64,000 nucleotides of DNA from Trichodelitschia bisporula (GCA_010356995.1 ML996704.1:418404-482403), one strand, 5' to 3'; shown: positions 22,722 through 33,865, numbered from the stretch's first letter. The notes: a model not told the origin generated them from the letters alone. Numbers and translations: made by a program.

Positions 22722-25700
22722 ATGGACCCGCTCAGCGTTACTGCCAGCGTGGCCAGCGTTATAACCATCGGCTACCAGATCTCGAGTGGACTGCTCACAC
22801 TCGTTACCACTATCCGCGAAGCGCCCGAGGAATTGCAGGCCATTCGCGATGACTCGTACAGCCTGTGCGGTATTCTGTAAGTTGGTGTATAGCATGGGTT
22901 AAGCCGAGCCTGACGCCAAAAGGGATCAGATCAAGGCGCTACTCGAGCCACAGGCCCTTCCGGAGGCGAAAAACATCAAGCTCAATATCCGCACCGAACC
23001 GGTGATGAAGGCAACGCTAAACTGCGAGGCCGTATTCAAGAAAATTGAAGAGGCACTGAAAAGTGCGAACCGCGACTATGTGCGCCCCAAGATGAAGGCC
23101 GGGGTCGTGGGGCAGAAAGTCAAGTTGTCATATCTGGAGCGGCTGAAATGGCCGTTCAAGAAGGAGCAGCTGCAGAACATGAGGAAGGAGATCGAGCATG
23201 CGAAGGCGACGTTGACGCTGGGAGTCGTCACTTTCCAGTTGAAGAAATTGGACAGCTTGCAGATGGTGTATGTATCTGCTGCTGGTGAGAGCGGGGTGTT
23301 GCTGATTGGCGAAGCGTTCCTATCGACGCCTTTGAGAAGATGCAGCTCCAAAGTACGCTTTTTCAGCTCATGTCCGAGATACGCGAGCGGAACAAAGCCG
23401 AGGAGCCGAAGCCGGAGCTGGAACGGGACGAAGAAAAGGATACAGCAATGCCTCCTGTCTACTCAAAGATTCCAAGCCCTCCGGACAAGGGTTCCTTTGC
23501 GCTTGGGGGACGGGACCTTCATCCAGACGACTTAGCCCAGCCGAACGACTCCGCGGGCGACTCCACTCCGGCAGCGATGTCTTCCGTCGCTCTCCCGATC
23601 GGTGCTATGGGGGTGCACTCCGTTTTTGCATTTCAGCTACCCACAGGCTCTCCCACCGTGTACGACAATTCCCGGCCATCAACGGACTCGGTCAACCTAC
23701 CAACATTTTTCGGTGATAACGACCCGCCACTTCCTGATTTCACCGCTACCGGAGATCGCGGTGGAAACCTGGCTAACAACGGCCCGGACGCTTCGTATGG
23801 AACCTCCCGCCATTCGCATAACAATAACGAAGCCGAGAGTATCGAAGACGCCCCCTATACAGGTACCAGGGATCCAGACTCGTCCTCAACCGTGTCTCGT
23901 GCCACCGCGGATCCAAAACCGTTGACCATGAAGGCATGGACCACGATTGCAGTCCCAATGGCGCCTGCTCCCTTCATGGACCTCGCACACCCGATTCCAT
24001 TCCTAGGCTGCCGGATTACACCACTCCGTCTGCCGCAGGCCGAGATTTCCAAACTGCTGGAGGAGCACCAGTCCAAGTATGGGAACCGGTCCGGCTTCGA
24101 GGCGCTGCGGAGCATCAGCCCCGAGCAGCGCGACTGGATCAACTTACATATCAAGGCCGAAGATTCCGAGCTGCTTTCCATCGCCGAGTGGGATTCGACG
24201 GTGCAGTCCACCATACTGGGCAAGCTCGCCGTGACATCTCTCATTTGGATCACGCAGACGGCCGAACCCAGGAAGCGCGCTCCGAGGAATTTCTACGCCA
24301 ATGGAGAATATCTGCCTGTCTCGAGATACAGCCCTCGGTCCCGCTCGGGGGCACCCGAGGCGAAACCCAGGATCTTTGCGGGTGGATCTGGAGAACCAGC
24401 CAGTCCCTCGTACGAACCGACGCAGTCAGCAAGGCAGGATAGCGTCCGCAGCGACGGCCATGGGGGATACGTTGACCTCAGCTCCATTGGCGGTGGATTC
24501 GATGCGCGGATGAGCTATGGTGGTGACGTGCCGGCCACGGGCTCCGTACCATTGGGGCACGGGCCCCGCTTTGTTCCACGCGGTGGCTCGCTTCACGCGG
24601 GCCGAGCTCCGGATCCGAAGACTGATCTCATTGAGTTTGCTCCCGTGGCGCCCCTGCCACTACTACCATTGGAATCTGATCCACCGGCGCGCTACCGTGT
24701 ACGGCGGCTTGCCGTAGAAGAGGAGACCTTGAGGGAATTTAAAGTAGTGTGGAGGCCCGATGTAAGCCGTCCCTACTCTTGTGCGCTCATGTTTGGCTCA
24801 TGTTGTGATCCAGCGTATCGACCCGGATTACTTGTTCATATTACAAGAACTCTCACCTGCTCTGAAAAGGGACATATCTGGGCATACACGCGAGTTAAGA
24901 CATAGGCGCTTGGCAGAAACACGCGAACGACTGGCGCGCGACGAAAACGAGCGTGCAAGGCGCTACAACGAAGAAAGAGAAGAGCGGCTTACAGGAGTGT
25001 CGGCCCGGTCCCGGAGAAGGGACAGGCTGACGATATCGAAAGATGAAGCAGAAGCTTCTGAGACTGCAAGAAGAATCGAAGACCTCGAACGGGCCAAACG
25101 AGAACTTTACGAAGCTGCGAGGATGAAAGGAGACGAGCCCGCCGCCTTAGCTGAAGCGAGGGCTAAAGCGCAGGCTGAAGCATTGCTGGCCAAGCTGAGC
25201 GCGCAACGCATACCAACCATCGAGTACCAGATTGAGACGGCCAACTTCCAGAAGACAGCACAGCCACTATCCGTAGACGTTTCCTACCTTCCGTCTTTGC
25301 CTCCCAGCCGCCCTGCGTCTCCACCTCTTGCAACCAGTGCCGCCGAAGCCCCGGCTGCTATCGAAGAAATTGAGCCGGGTAAGGCTGAGGTTGAGGAGGA
25401 TATCGGGGCCCCTTCTAAGAAGAAGCATGGCACCAAGAAGGGTAAGGAGGGGAAAGGCAATCGCCAATTTCTCGATACCGAGGTCGTGATGGAGATGAGC
25501 CCCGAGGCGCGCTACGACCCTGAGGAGATGATCACCCCGATCCAGTGGCCCGCGGAGCCGGGAAAGATCTATGCTAAACTCAGCGTCTGTATCCCTCTCT
25601 TGCAGAGAAACAAGTCCCTAACCTCTCGTAGGATCTCAAGGATGTTGGGTGCCGGCTTGACATGAGTGCCCAACTTCCGCCTACGTTCCGTTTCCCCCCA

Positions 25701-26075
25701 GCTACCCTCCCTTCAGAGGCAACCAAAGCAGAGGAAACCGAAGCAGTGGCCGGCGAGACCGGAAACCAAACCGCAATACCGTTCCGCTATCGAAAGACTC
25801 GACCGGGCCGGCGCTCCATGACCCCATCCCTCGAATACACATCCAGCACACAAGAATTCCGGCCCTTGTACTTACTCGAGCGCGATCGCCGCAGCTCAGA
25901 AATCGACCCTATCCTCCCTGAGCTACCCGCGCTACCCGGGAGCAGCGAGGAGGCGTACGTATCTGGCCATCCTGAGCCATTGGAGAACCAAGAAGCCATG
26001 CTAGAGGAGCTCCTTGCACAATGGGTAGAGGTTTCCGAAGGGCCGGATCAGCAACTTCCGCCTGATAGCCTGTAG
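22722..26075 (+). CDS. Fungal_N-domain protein with central coiled coil, function unknown
   Basis: Five exons (22722-22876, 22923-23265, 23346-24761, 24814-25584, 25632-26075) give 1,042 residues. The N-terminus (MDPLSVTASVASVITIGYQI and onward, about residues 1-165) looks like the fungal N-terminal helical domain often placed in front of STAND NTPases or ankyrin repeats. Here no NACHT, NB-ARC, ankyrin or WD module follows. The middle (about 170-630) is Pro/Ser-rich and probably disordered, apart from a compact part around CRITPLRLPQAEISKLLEEH. A charged region at about 655-760 (ERLARDENERARRYNEEREE) should form a coiled coil. The tail is Pro/Glu-rich. The acceptor at 23345 could alternatively be six bases earlier, and the last intron uses a weak GTCTGT donor. 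Such proteins are common but uncharacterised in filamentous fungi. Confidence 0.75.
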
Positions 26076-26684
26076 CCCTTCGACGCGACACCTCTTGACA
26101 GTTGACGTGCCATCCGGGTCGGAAGAGCCCCGTGGATTACAGAGAAATGTTGACCTTGATGTGGTAGTGGCATTTGACATGCGATAATGTAAGTAGATTA
26201 CAACAAGCATATTATTGTTGGCAGGCATAACGGCGTAGAGGTAGGAACCTCTCGTTGAAGGGCATGCGGGTCTGCACTCAAGGGAAGGCGATATGGGACT
26301 ATGGCGGGTATTTACTCTGGAGGGCCCCGTGTCTCTCTTTCTTGTTTTGTCTTCTTCCAGCGTTTTTGAGTTTCAACCACTGTTTGCATGTGACCAAGCT
26401 CTGTGTACATCACCTTCTCGGGCTATTGAAGTACACTGAAGCGAGCTGCCTTTGGCAACGGTCTGTGTGTGCGCTCCTTATCGAGCAACAAGTGGAGACC
26501 TCCTCGCCCCTTTCCCGATCCGGCCATGCCGATGGGCAAGGTCGGCCCGTGACATGGCACGGAACACGGCACGGGACACTTCTCGATAGCCCTTCGGCAC
26601 TCTCAATGGGTTCAGTCAAAACTGAAATTGTGCGATGAACTTGACGCCGCCTCAGACCGCGATTTACTTAGCAAGCATAAATGC
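26076..26684. other. Intergenic before tRNA-Tyr
   Basis: 3' region of the Fungal_N gene. I see no other gene or repeat. Confidence 0.5.
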
Positions 26685-26689
26685 AAAAA
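26685..26689 (-). terminator. Pol III terminator of tRNA-Tyr
   Basis: Five A on the plus strand, read as TTTTT on the minus strand, begin about eight bases after the tRNA 3' end. Confidence 0.75.
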
Positions 26690-26696
26690 GGAATCC

Positions 26697-26786
26697 TCTG
26701 TCCTCCCAGAATCGAACTGGGGACTTTCCGGTTTACAAGGGGAAACCATTACAGCCGGACGCCATAACCAACTAGACTAAGGACAG
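26697..26786 (-). tRNA. tRNA-Tyr(GTA): tRNA-Tyr (anticodon GTA) with a 16-nt intron
   Basis: On the minus strand the acceptor CTGTCCT pairs perfectly with AGGACAG, giving the C1-G72 pair that marks eukaryotic tRNA-Tyr, with discriminator A at 26697. T8 and A9 are followed by a D arm with GTTGGTTA loop. The anticodon stem TCCGG/CCGGA encloses CTGTAA, then a 16-nt intron at 26733-26748, then A38. Anticodon GTA lies at 26750-26752. The T arm is CCCAG-TTCGATT-CTGGG. The intron sits one base 3' of the anticodon, the standard place for eukaryotic tRNA introns. The mature tRNA would be 74 nt before CCA addition. Confidence 0.92.
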
Positions 26787-27668
26787 TCATTTGGATGGTG
26801 AGTGGGCGTCGTTTGCCACTGAAAAACTCGTGGACTCCGCTTCGCGTGGATTTGGCGGGGAGTGGGGCTCAGGACTTGGGTGGTTGGTTCTCTTTGATCC
26901 GTCTTCGACTTCACTGTGGCCAATGGGACGGTCTGGAATTGACTGCTAGCAAGGCGACTCCACTATCAACGATCTCCACTCTCGAGCGTCCTGTTCGGTT
27001 ACCCCCGTCCCGAGGAGGTGAAGGGAGTCAGGCACCTGAGAGCCCACTGGATGGCAAGGAGTCCTGTCCGACTATGTCAATTCATTTTACTGGACGATCA
27101 TCATTCAAGGAGACGGAACCTATGGTGTGCATCTTGAAATCTGCAGATAAGATCGTTTAGTCCAATCCCGAGTCGCAGACGAAAAGAGTCCTAGTATCCG
27201 TTGCTGCGGAATTTATACTACGGATGCAGCAGGCTGAGGTGCACCGCAAATATAGCGGTTGAGTGGCCAGTAAGCTATGGAAATGCAAGTGCCCGCTCCC
27301 GGAGAGCTTAAATTGGTGATCAGGATCGGACCGCCTAGGATGCGATCAAGTCGATTGAAAAGCCCGGAATGTGCAATGTGGAGGTAGCAGCCGTGGAGGT
27401 GATATAAAACTAGCTTAGCGACAAGCCCGGAACATGTGGCAAGGGTCATATGCCGTGGATGGTGTCCGGTTAATCTATTCAATGTAATGCATCGCTCTAC
27501 AGCGTCGTCCACCTCAACGGATACGAATTCCACAACGCTCGAGACAGAGGTGAGAGCAAGGAGAAATGTGTACTTTGAACAGTATCAGACATTTCGGGCT
27601 ACATAAGCCATCCGCAGCCGCCGCCAGGCGCAACCGCGTTCGACACCGCTCCCAGCACAGCCGAAACC
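26787..27668. other. Intergenic between tRNA-Tyr and the alpha/beta hydrolase
   Basis: No gene is supported; a frame at 26795-27160 has no motif and no introns with matching flanks. I looked for solo LTR-like ends near the tRNA and found none. Confidence 0.5.
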
Positions 27669-28906
27669 ATGCACCTCCTCCTCCTAGCCCTACCCCTCGC
27701 CTACGCCCAAACACCCAAGCCCCCGCCCTCAACCGGGGACAACGGGCAAGTAGGCGGCATCTTTGGCGCCGGGGCCGGCATGTCCATGCCCAAGCTCGGC
27801 AGCCCACCCGTGCCGAAAATCGCCCCAAAGCCGAGCGGATCCTCGGCTCCCAAAGGCGGGCTCTGGGACACACCCCTCGGCGCCGTGGGCAACGCAGCCG
27901 GGAACATCCCCATCACGGCGCTGGGAGCCGCATTCGGTGGCGCCGGGGCCGAAGCGCCCAAGGGCAAGCTCTCGCCCGAAGAGCTGGTGCATCCGGGCAC
28001 GGGGCCGTATCCGGCGCATTATACGACTGGTGGGTTGGAAGGCTCGGTGGGAGAGCTGGGCTAATGGGTAGACCCGTCGTTGCCGGACAAGACGATTTAT
28101 GCGCCGATGACGCCGCCGCCTGCGAGCGTTAAGATGCCTGTGATAGTGTGGGGCGAGGGGGGATGCTTCAAGACGGGCACTTTCTACGCGCCGTTTTTGA
28201 TTGAGCTGGCGAGTCATGGATATGTTATCCTGGCGAATGGGCCGCCGACTGGGAGTCCGCCTACGACTATGGCTGATATGGGCAAGCTGATGCAAACGCC
28301 GCAGACGAAGGTGTCGGACTTGTTGGATTCGATTGACTGGGTAGTTAAGGGGGGCGGGAAGAAGTTTGGCTCGCTGGATTTGGAGAGAATTGCGACAGCG
28401 GGGCAGAGCTGCGGAGGGACAGAGGCGTTGAGCGCGGCATACAAAAACGATAAGGTCAAACTGACGTTTCTTGTCAACAGTGGGACTTTGAACGCGGAGG
28501 CGAGGCCTTGGTTGAGGGAGTTCAAGTATCCAGTTGGTATCTTCAATGGCGGACCCAAAGATATCGCTTATGCCAATGTAAGTTGGCTGCCGTTACCTGC
28601 AGCTTTGATCTGGCTGACGGTTGCAAGGGCGTGGCCGACTACGAGGTGCTACAGTTACCGGCATTCATGGCAAATCTTGACACGGGCGTAAGTTTTCCGG
28701 CTCCAGTGATCGATAGTGGTGCTGATGCGTCCAAGCACGGAGGGACGCTGTTTGCGAAGAATGGTGGCAAGTTCGGTAAAGCGGTGTCATCGTTCCTGGA
28801 ATGGACCTTCCGGGGTGACCAAAAGTCAAAAGCGATATGTTTGGACCCGAAGGCCCCTGGGAGCCTCGTCTCTGAGAACTGGAATGTTAGTGCTAAAGGG
28901 TGGTGA
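27669..28906 (+). CDS. Secreted alpha/beta-hydrolase-fold protein
   Basis: Four exons (27669-28029, 28072-28577, 28628-28687, 28736-28906) give 365 residues. A short signal peptide (MHLLLLALPLAYAQ) precedes a Gly/Pro-rich stretch of about 100 residues. The hydrolase core has MPVIVWGEGGC at the first strands, SHGYVILANGPP, and the nucleophile elbow AGQSCGGTEAL with Ser233. The end of exon 2 gives YPVGIFNGGPKDIAYAN, where the acid is expected; the last exon ends EWTFRGDQKSKAICLDP, without an obvious catalytic His motif by eye. The 42-nt first intron is inferred because the unspliced frame meets a TAA within it, while removing GTGGGT...GGTAG joins YTT to DPSLPDKT in phase. Relatives are secreted fungal chlorophyllase/cutinase-like hydrolases of unknown substrate. 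Confidence 0.82.
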
Positions 28907-29572
28907 TGTTATATAAGTCATGAACCCGAGCAGTGAGTGACTTGGTGGTTTATTGCTTGTCTAAACAGCTTCGAGGCGTTTGAGAGGACCTAGCATTTCA
29001 TCGCAGGACTGGAGGCGCCGGGTTGTACTGCGGCTCGGAGGGCATCAATGCTTGCCTCGTGCTTGCATCCGGACTTCTGATACCTTTCATCATAAGATGC
29101 GGGCGTGGTCCTGCCGGTTAGCAAGCAAACCGCAATCCAGGGTTCATTGCCATTACTCTAGCCTAGCATTGAGTACATTGATTCCTCTCCGAGAGGTGGG
29201 AGTCAGAAATACGGCGGAATCCATCAGCTGTTGAGGACACACCTAGTTCTAGGACAAGCTGCTCAACATCTGCGACTGGGTAATTTAGACAAGTGTTGGA
29301 CGGATGGGACTTGAGAACGGAGGTCGAGGTTGAGGTCATTGGCCATGATCAGGTGACGTTTATGGCCCGTGCTTAGAGTAGCGTCAGAACGGCGACTTCC
29401 AAATCGCGACGTCCTCACTTCATCCCAGTCTACACATTTACCAACTTCAACACACATCTCCATCCACCAACCTTGTCACTTTGTATCTTCCTCTTGGTAT
29501 CTCTTCGATAACTCCCCTCACATCGTCTCACATCGCCTCACATCACCCCTCGGGTCCCATACCCCCGTCGCC
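28907..29572. other. Intergenic and promoter of the SF3b subunit gene
   Basis: No gene is seen. Just before 29573 the leader contains repeated TCACATC and C-rich words, typical of a fungal 5' UTR. Confidence 0.5.
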
Positions 29573-31333
29573 ATGTCAGGCGCGAAGCAGAAGGAGTCGA
29601 AGAACGCGCGGCGGCGCGCGCTTAAGAAGGCCAAAAAGCAAGAAGTAAGTAAACCTATAATTCCTACCCACAGTATGCTGGGATACTTACCTTCTATCCA
29701 GCCCGCCACAGCCTCCACAGAACCTGCAGCGAAACAGGACGCGCCCGAATCAGACACTGAAGCGAAGGCTGAGCCTGTGCGATCTCCTGTTGTGGACGTT
29801 TACGAGCCCTCCGAAGATGATCCGTATTACGAAGAGTTTAAGAAGATCATGGTTCGGTTCCAGGAACCCGAGAAGGACCCGGCGGAGACTGAGGAGGCGA
29901 AAAAGCCCGAGATCTTCTACGACAACGACGACGACATACCGGATGAAGACCAGGATAAACAGAAGCTCTCTAAGAAACAGCGTAAGGCTCTCAGCAAGCT
30001 GTCTATTGCGGAGCTCAAAGCCATCGTTGCAAAGCCAGAGCTTGTTGAGTGGACGGACGTGAATTCCTCCGATCCTCGGTTGCTCATGGCTCTCAAGTCA
30101 TACCGCAATGTCGTCCCGGTACCCGCACATTGGTCTCTCAAGCGGGAGTATCTTTCGTCAAAGCGTGGCATTGAGAAGCCTCCCTTCTCTCTCCCCAAGT
30201 TTATTCAAGAAACCGGTATTGCAGAGATGCGCGACGCTGTTTTGGAAAAGCAGGCTGAACAGTCACTGAAACAGAAGCAGCGTGAGCGCGTACAGCCCAA
30301 GATGGGCAAACTTGACATCGATTACCAGAAGATGTGGGATGCCTTCTTCAAGTTCCAGACCAAACCCGAGCTCACCCGCTACGGCGAGGTTTACTACGAA
30401 GGCAAGGAGTACGAGGTCAATCTCAGACATCTCAAGCCCGGAGAGCTTAGCGAGGACCTTAGGAAGGCCTTGAGCATGCCACCCGGTGCCCCTCCGCCAT
30501 GGCTACTCAACATGCAGCGATTCGGACCCCCTCCTTCATATCCCACACTGAAGATACCTGGCCTGAACGCTCCTCCGCCCCCGGGTGGCCAATGGGGCTT
30601 TCATCCTGGCGGTTATGGCAAGCCACCGGTTGACGAATTCAATAGGCCGCTCTACGGAGGTGACATCTACGGCATTGTTCCGCCGACGAATCCCAACCAG
30701 CCAACGGGCGCCCCGGTGAACCGGACCCTGTGGGGAGAGTTGAAGCCAAGGGAAGAAGAGGAAGAGGAAGAAGAGAGCGAAGAGGAAGACGAGGACGAGG
30801 AGATGGACGAAGAAGAAGCAGAAGACGTTGGAGCCGGTATGCAAACACCCAGTGGCCTCGAGACGCCAGGCGGCCTTGCTTCCACAGTCCCTTCAGAATT
30901 TGGCGGAACCGAAAGCATTGGAGGCGATTTCACACTGCGGAAGCAGCGGCGTGGCATCGAGTCTGAGGAGCCTTCTGGACGTGCAGCTTATACGGTTCTG
31001 CAAGAGCAGTCCGTCCGCACGCAAGGCTTCTTCGGAAGTGACAGGGTGTATGATCTGAAAACTGCACAGCCACCCCCGAACATCCCCTTGCTTGGGCAGG
31101 AGGAAAACTCGAGGAAGCGCAAGGTAGGCGACATCGACGTGTCGGTAGATGTAGATGCGCTGCAGCGGGAGGACCGTTTGAGCAAGGACGAGATCAAGAA
31201 GCAGTACGATGCCAACCGGAAGGATCCGGGGAGCCAGTGGAACAAGGTGGACCAAGACGATCTGAGTTCGATGATTGCGGAAGAGAACCGAAAGAGACAA
31301 AAGAAGGAAGAGGAAAAGAAGGGCAGGCGTTAA
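29573..31333 (+). CDS. CUS1: Splicing factor 3b subunit 2 (SF3B145/Cus1)
   Basis: Component of the SF3b complex of U2 snRNP, needed for branch-site recognition in the nucleus. Two exons (29573-29644 and 29702-31333) give 567 residues. The start MSGAKQKESKNARRR is preferred to an upstream in-frame ATG because it opens with the family's basic N-terminus. The DUF382 region runs from about residue 155 (KPELVEWTDVNSSDPRLLM, YRNVVPVPAHWSLKREYLS, GIEKPPFSLP). The PSP motif follows (LRKALSMPPGAPPPWLLNMQ). Then come a Gly/Pro stretch with PVDEFNRPLYGGDIYG, a Glu-rich acidic block at about 395-420, and a basic C-terminus. The single intron is 57 nt, a multiple of three and free of stops, so retention would add 19 residues. 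Confidence 0.96.
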   Translation: MSGAKQKESKNARRRALKKAKKQEVSKPIIPTHSMLGYLPSIQPATASTEPAAKQDAPESDTEAKAEPVRSPVVDVYEPSEDDPYYEEFKKIMVRFQEPEKDPAETEEAKKPEIFYDNDDDIPDEDQDKQKLSKKQRKALSKLSIAELKAIVAKPELVEWTDVNSSDPRLLMALKSYRNVVPVPAHWSLKREYLSSKRGIEKPPFSLPKFIQETGIAEMRDAVLEKQAEQSLKQKQRERVQPKMGKLDIDYQKMWDAFFKFQTKPELTRYGEVYYEGKEYEVNLRHLKPGELSEDLRKALSMPPGAPPPWLLNMQRFGPPPSYPTLKIPGLNAPPPPGGQWGFHPGGYGKPPVDEFNRPLYGGDIYGIVPPTNPNQPTGAPVNRTLWGELKPREEEEEEEESEEEDEDEEMDEEEAEDVGAGMQTPSGLETPGGLASTVPSEFGGTESIGGDFTLRKQRRGIESEEPSGRAAYTVLQEQSVRTQGFFGSDRVYDLKTAQPPPNIPLLGQEENSRKRKVGDIDVSVDVDALQREDRLSKDEIKKQYDANRKDPGSQWNKVDQDDLSSMIAEENRKRQKKEEEKKGRR

Positions 31334-31955
31334 AGATGGTCGAATGCATGGGCTGCAACAAGAGGACATTGGGTCAAGATGAGGAATGTAATATGTACGA
31401 GTAAAGCGCAACAGCGGCGTTTGCATCAAGAAGAGTGCTATATGGAGGTTTATCGTTATACCCGGGGCTGTATTGGGGATTTTGGGCACAGCAATCAAGA
31501 CAGAATCCAGAGAACGTGTCGAGTATCGGAGAGCAGCTGGATCTGGCCATCACGCCTCCTCCATGTGGACTTGACCTGACGGCCTCGGACCTTCTCATTC
31601 CAACCAGGTTTCGATCAGTAGGATTCGAGAGCATGATCCTAGCTTGGACCGTCCCACTTGTGTGCCCCAACAGCATTCCGCGCCCCGATCCCGTGTCCAA
31701 CTCAAGATGCAGCTGCAGGAGGCAATGTCTTTGTCGTCGTTGTCGTCCGAGATCACGTGTCGTTGATTGCCAGTCCTCAGTCAGTCTTGGCACGTGCCCT
31801 ATTCGCCGCGAAAAGCGGTTGGATTGTTGTTCCCGCCGCGCTAGATTGAAGGCGCCTGCTCTTCGACTCCAACTCATTTCTGTCTCCTCATCTCAAGAAC
31901 TCTGCGCAAAGGTTGTAGCTACTCGACAGCTGTCACCAACCTTCATTCCACCATC
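31334..31955. other. Intergenic between SF3b2 and the RS-rich gene
   Basis: Contains the 3' UTR of the SF3b subunit and the promoter and leader of the next gene. The open frame that reads through it into the next coding region has no family features before 31956. Confidence 0.5.
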
Positions 31956-33546
31956 ATGGCCGACCGTGACCGTGACCGGAGGTACGTTTGCGCTGCTTTC
32001 GTCCCTTTCATCATCTGCCTCGATGTTGTCTCCCATACTAAATTTCCCGTTATACAGACCATACGAACGCGACAGGTTCGGCGGCGACGCGTATCGCCCT
32101 CGCGACGACTATCGAGGCCGCGGCCCCCCTCTCGCCGACACCTACGTCCCTATCCGGGGCAACGCTCGCGCCCGCTCGCCTCCCTACCGCCGTCGTTCCC
32201 GCAGCCCGCGTGACAACAGAGAAAACTTCAGAAGTGGTGGGGCCTGGCGCCCGGGAGACAGGGAGCGGCCGCGGTCGCCTCCGCGTCGTGCTTTCTCGCC
32301 GCGCCGCGATGACGATAGGCGTGACTTCCGTGCGCGCTCGCCACCGAGGTATCGCTCGCCGCGTCGCGACCGGGAGCTCACGCCGCTGCCTATCAAGCGG
32401 ACACGGGAGCCGTCGCCCATCGACCGTAATCGGGATCGGTCGCCGCCGCCGAAGCGTGAGCGTCTTGCTTCTCCGCCGCCGAAGCGCGAACGCCTCCCGT
32501 CTCCTGCGCCTCGTGGGCGTTATCCGAGGTACGAGCCGGACCTTTCATTTCATCATGCTCGCCCTCTAACGGTCTCGAGTCCCCGCCGTGGTTTCTCTCC
32601 TCGCCGCGAGGTTCCGCGCCCGCGCTCTCCCCGCCGCGATCGCCGCGATGTCTCCGATCTTCTCCCTCGTCGGTCCCCGTCGCCCCAGCGCCCCGCCCTG
32701 ATCGAGTCGACTACCACATCTCGCCGCTCCTCACCGCCGGTCCACCCTAGCCGCGCCGCCATCATCCCCTCCATCGCCTCTCCCCGTCCGCCTCTAGAAC
32801 CGCGTGGCACCCCGCGGCACTCTCCCGCCCCACAGCGCCGCCCCGACAATTTCGACCGTCGTCCTGACAACTTCGACCGCCGTCCTGACAACTTCGACCG
32901 AGAGCGTGAGCGGGAGCGGGAGCGCGACGTGGAGCCTCCGAGCGGCCCAGCGCCTCGCAACGGAGACGGCATGCGGCGCCCTCTCCCCTCCGGTCCACGC
33001 AACTTCACCTCCCCGCTGCCGCCCGCCGGATCGCCCAGCGGCCCCGCGATGTCAGCCCACATGCGTAGCGGCGGTCATAACTCGATGCTGTCCGCGCCGT
33101 CGCGTCCGCGCAGAGGCGGTTTCGGCGGATACCCCCAGGCGCCATACAGCGCGCCCCAGCGTCGCACATCGGAGGTGCATCTGCGCCCGAGCCACGGGCC
33201 GCCGTCCGGCCCGCGTGGTCCGGGCCCACACCTGCAGCAGGGGCATGGGTTTCGCGGGAGCAACAACAGCACTTCTACGACGTATCCGCGCACGCAGCGG
33301 TTTTTGAACGATTTACCTGCTGTTGTGCCGGGCGGGCGCAAGATGGCGGTTAAGTCGAATGTTAACTTTGGTAAGCTGAAGAAGTTGGAGGAGGAGAGTG
33401 AGAGACTGAGGCAGGCGATTGCGGAGAAGGAGGCGGAGAATCGGGCGGCGTTGGATGAGTGGGATCGGATGGAGAGGGAATCCGATGCGGCGCAGTTGAG
33501 GACGGATCTGGCTGAGGAGAATTTGGCGAGGGTTGAGATGTTGTGA
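31956..33546 (+). CDS. Arg/Ser/Asp-rich low-complexity protein with C-terminal coiled coil
   Basis: Two exons (31956-31981 and about 32058-33546) give 504 residues. The first exon is 26 nt (MADRDRDR) and the intron has a GTACGT donor and ACAG acceptor. The protein is packed with RSPPYRRRSRSPRD-like RS and RD dipeptides, typical of splicing-associated nuclear proteins. A heptapeptide (RPDNFDR) is repeated three times at 32838-32900. The C-terminal part contains a conserved-looking KMAVKSNVNFGKLKKLEEES followed by a coiled coil to the end. No RRM or other fold is visible. It lies directly behind SF3b subunit 2, on the same strand; a splicing role is inference from composition only. Confidence 0.8.
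32838..32900 (+). repeat. Three tandem heptapeptide-coding repeats (RPDNFDR)
   Basis: Three nearly identical 21-bp units encode RPDNFDR in tandem inside the RS-rich protein gene, followed by an RE dipeptide run. Confidence 0.8.
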
Positions 33547-33865
33547 GGGTTGGGGTTGGGCAGTGCGTCGAGCGTCTGGCTGTGTCTTTGATAATGTGGG
33601 TGGTTCAGGTGGGAGGAGCATGCCGTTTTCGGCGTATGAGATCAAATCGTGTACTAGAGCAGCATTTGGGGATTTACAAGGAGTTTACCGTCTGAAGGCT
33701 CTACTGTATCCCTATTCTCGGTCATAGCTTCGGTCTAAATAGTCGTCTTGATGTACATCAGTCCAAGTTTGAAGGAAGCGTGATTCCCTATTTTTTTCAC
33801 ATGCCAATATAACCTCCATCCCAAACACCCAGCGCCTCCCAACTCCCTTCCCAGCCAGCAACCAC
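33547..33865. other. Convergent 3' intergenic region
   Basis: 3' ends of the RS-rich gene (plus) and the Pol III subunit gene (minus). Nothing else is seen. Confidence 0.6.

Noticed and set aside
31435-31955. Open frame extending the RS-rich protein upstream
   Set aside because: It runs through the leader and intron; the extra residues are unlike the RS-rich part, and a spliced start at MADRDRDR fits better.
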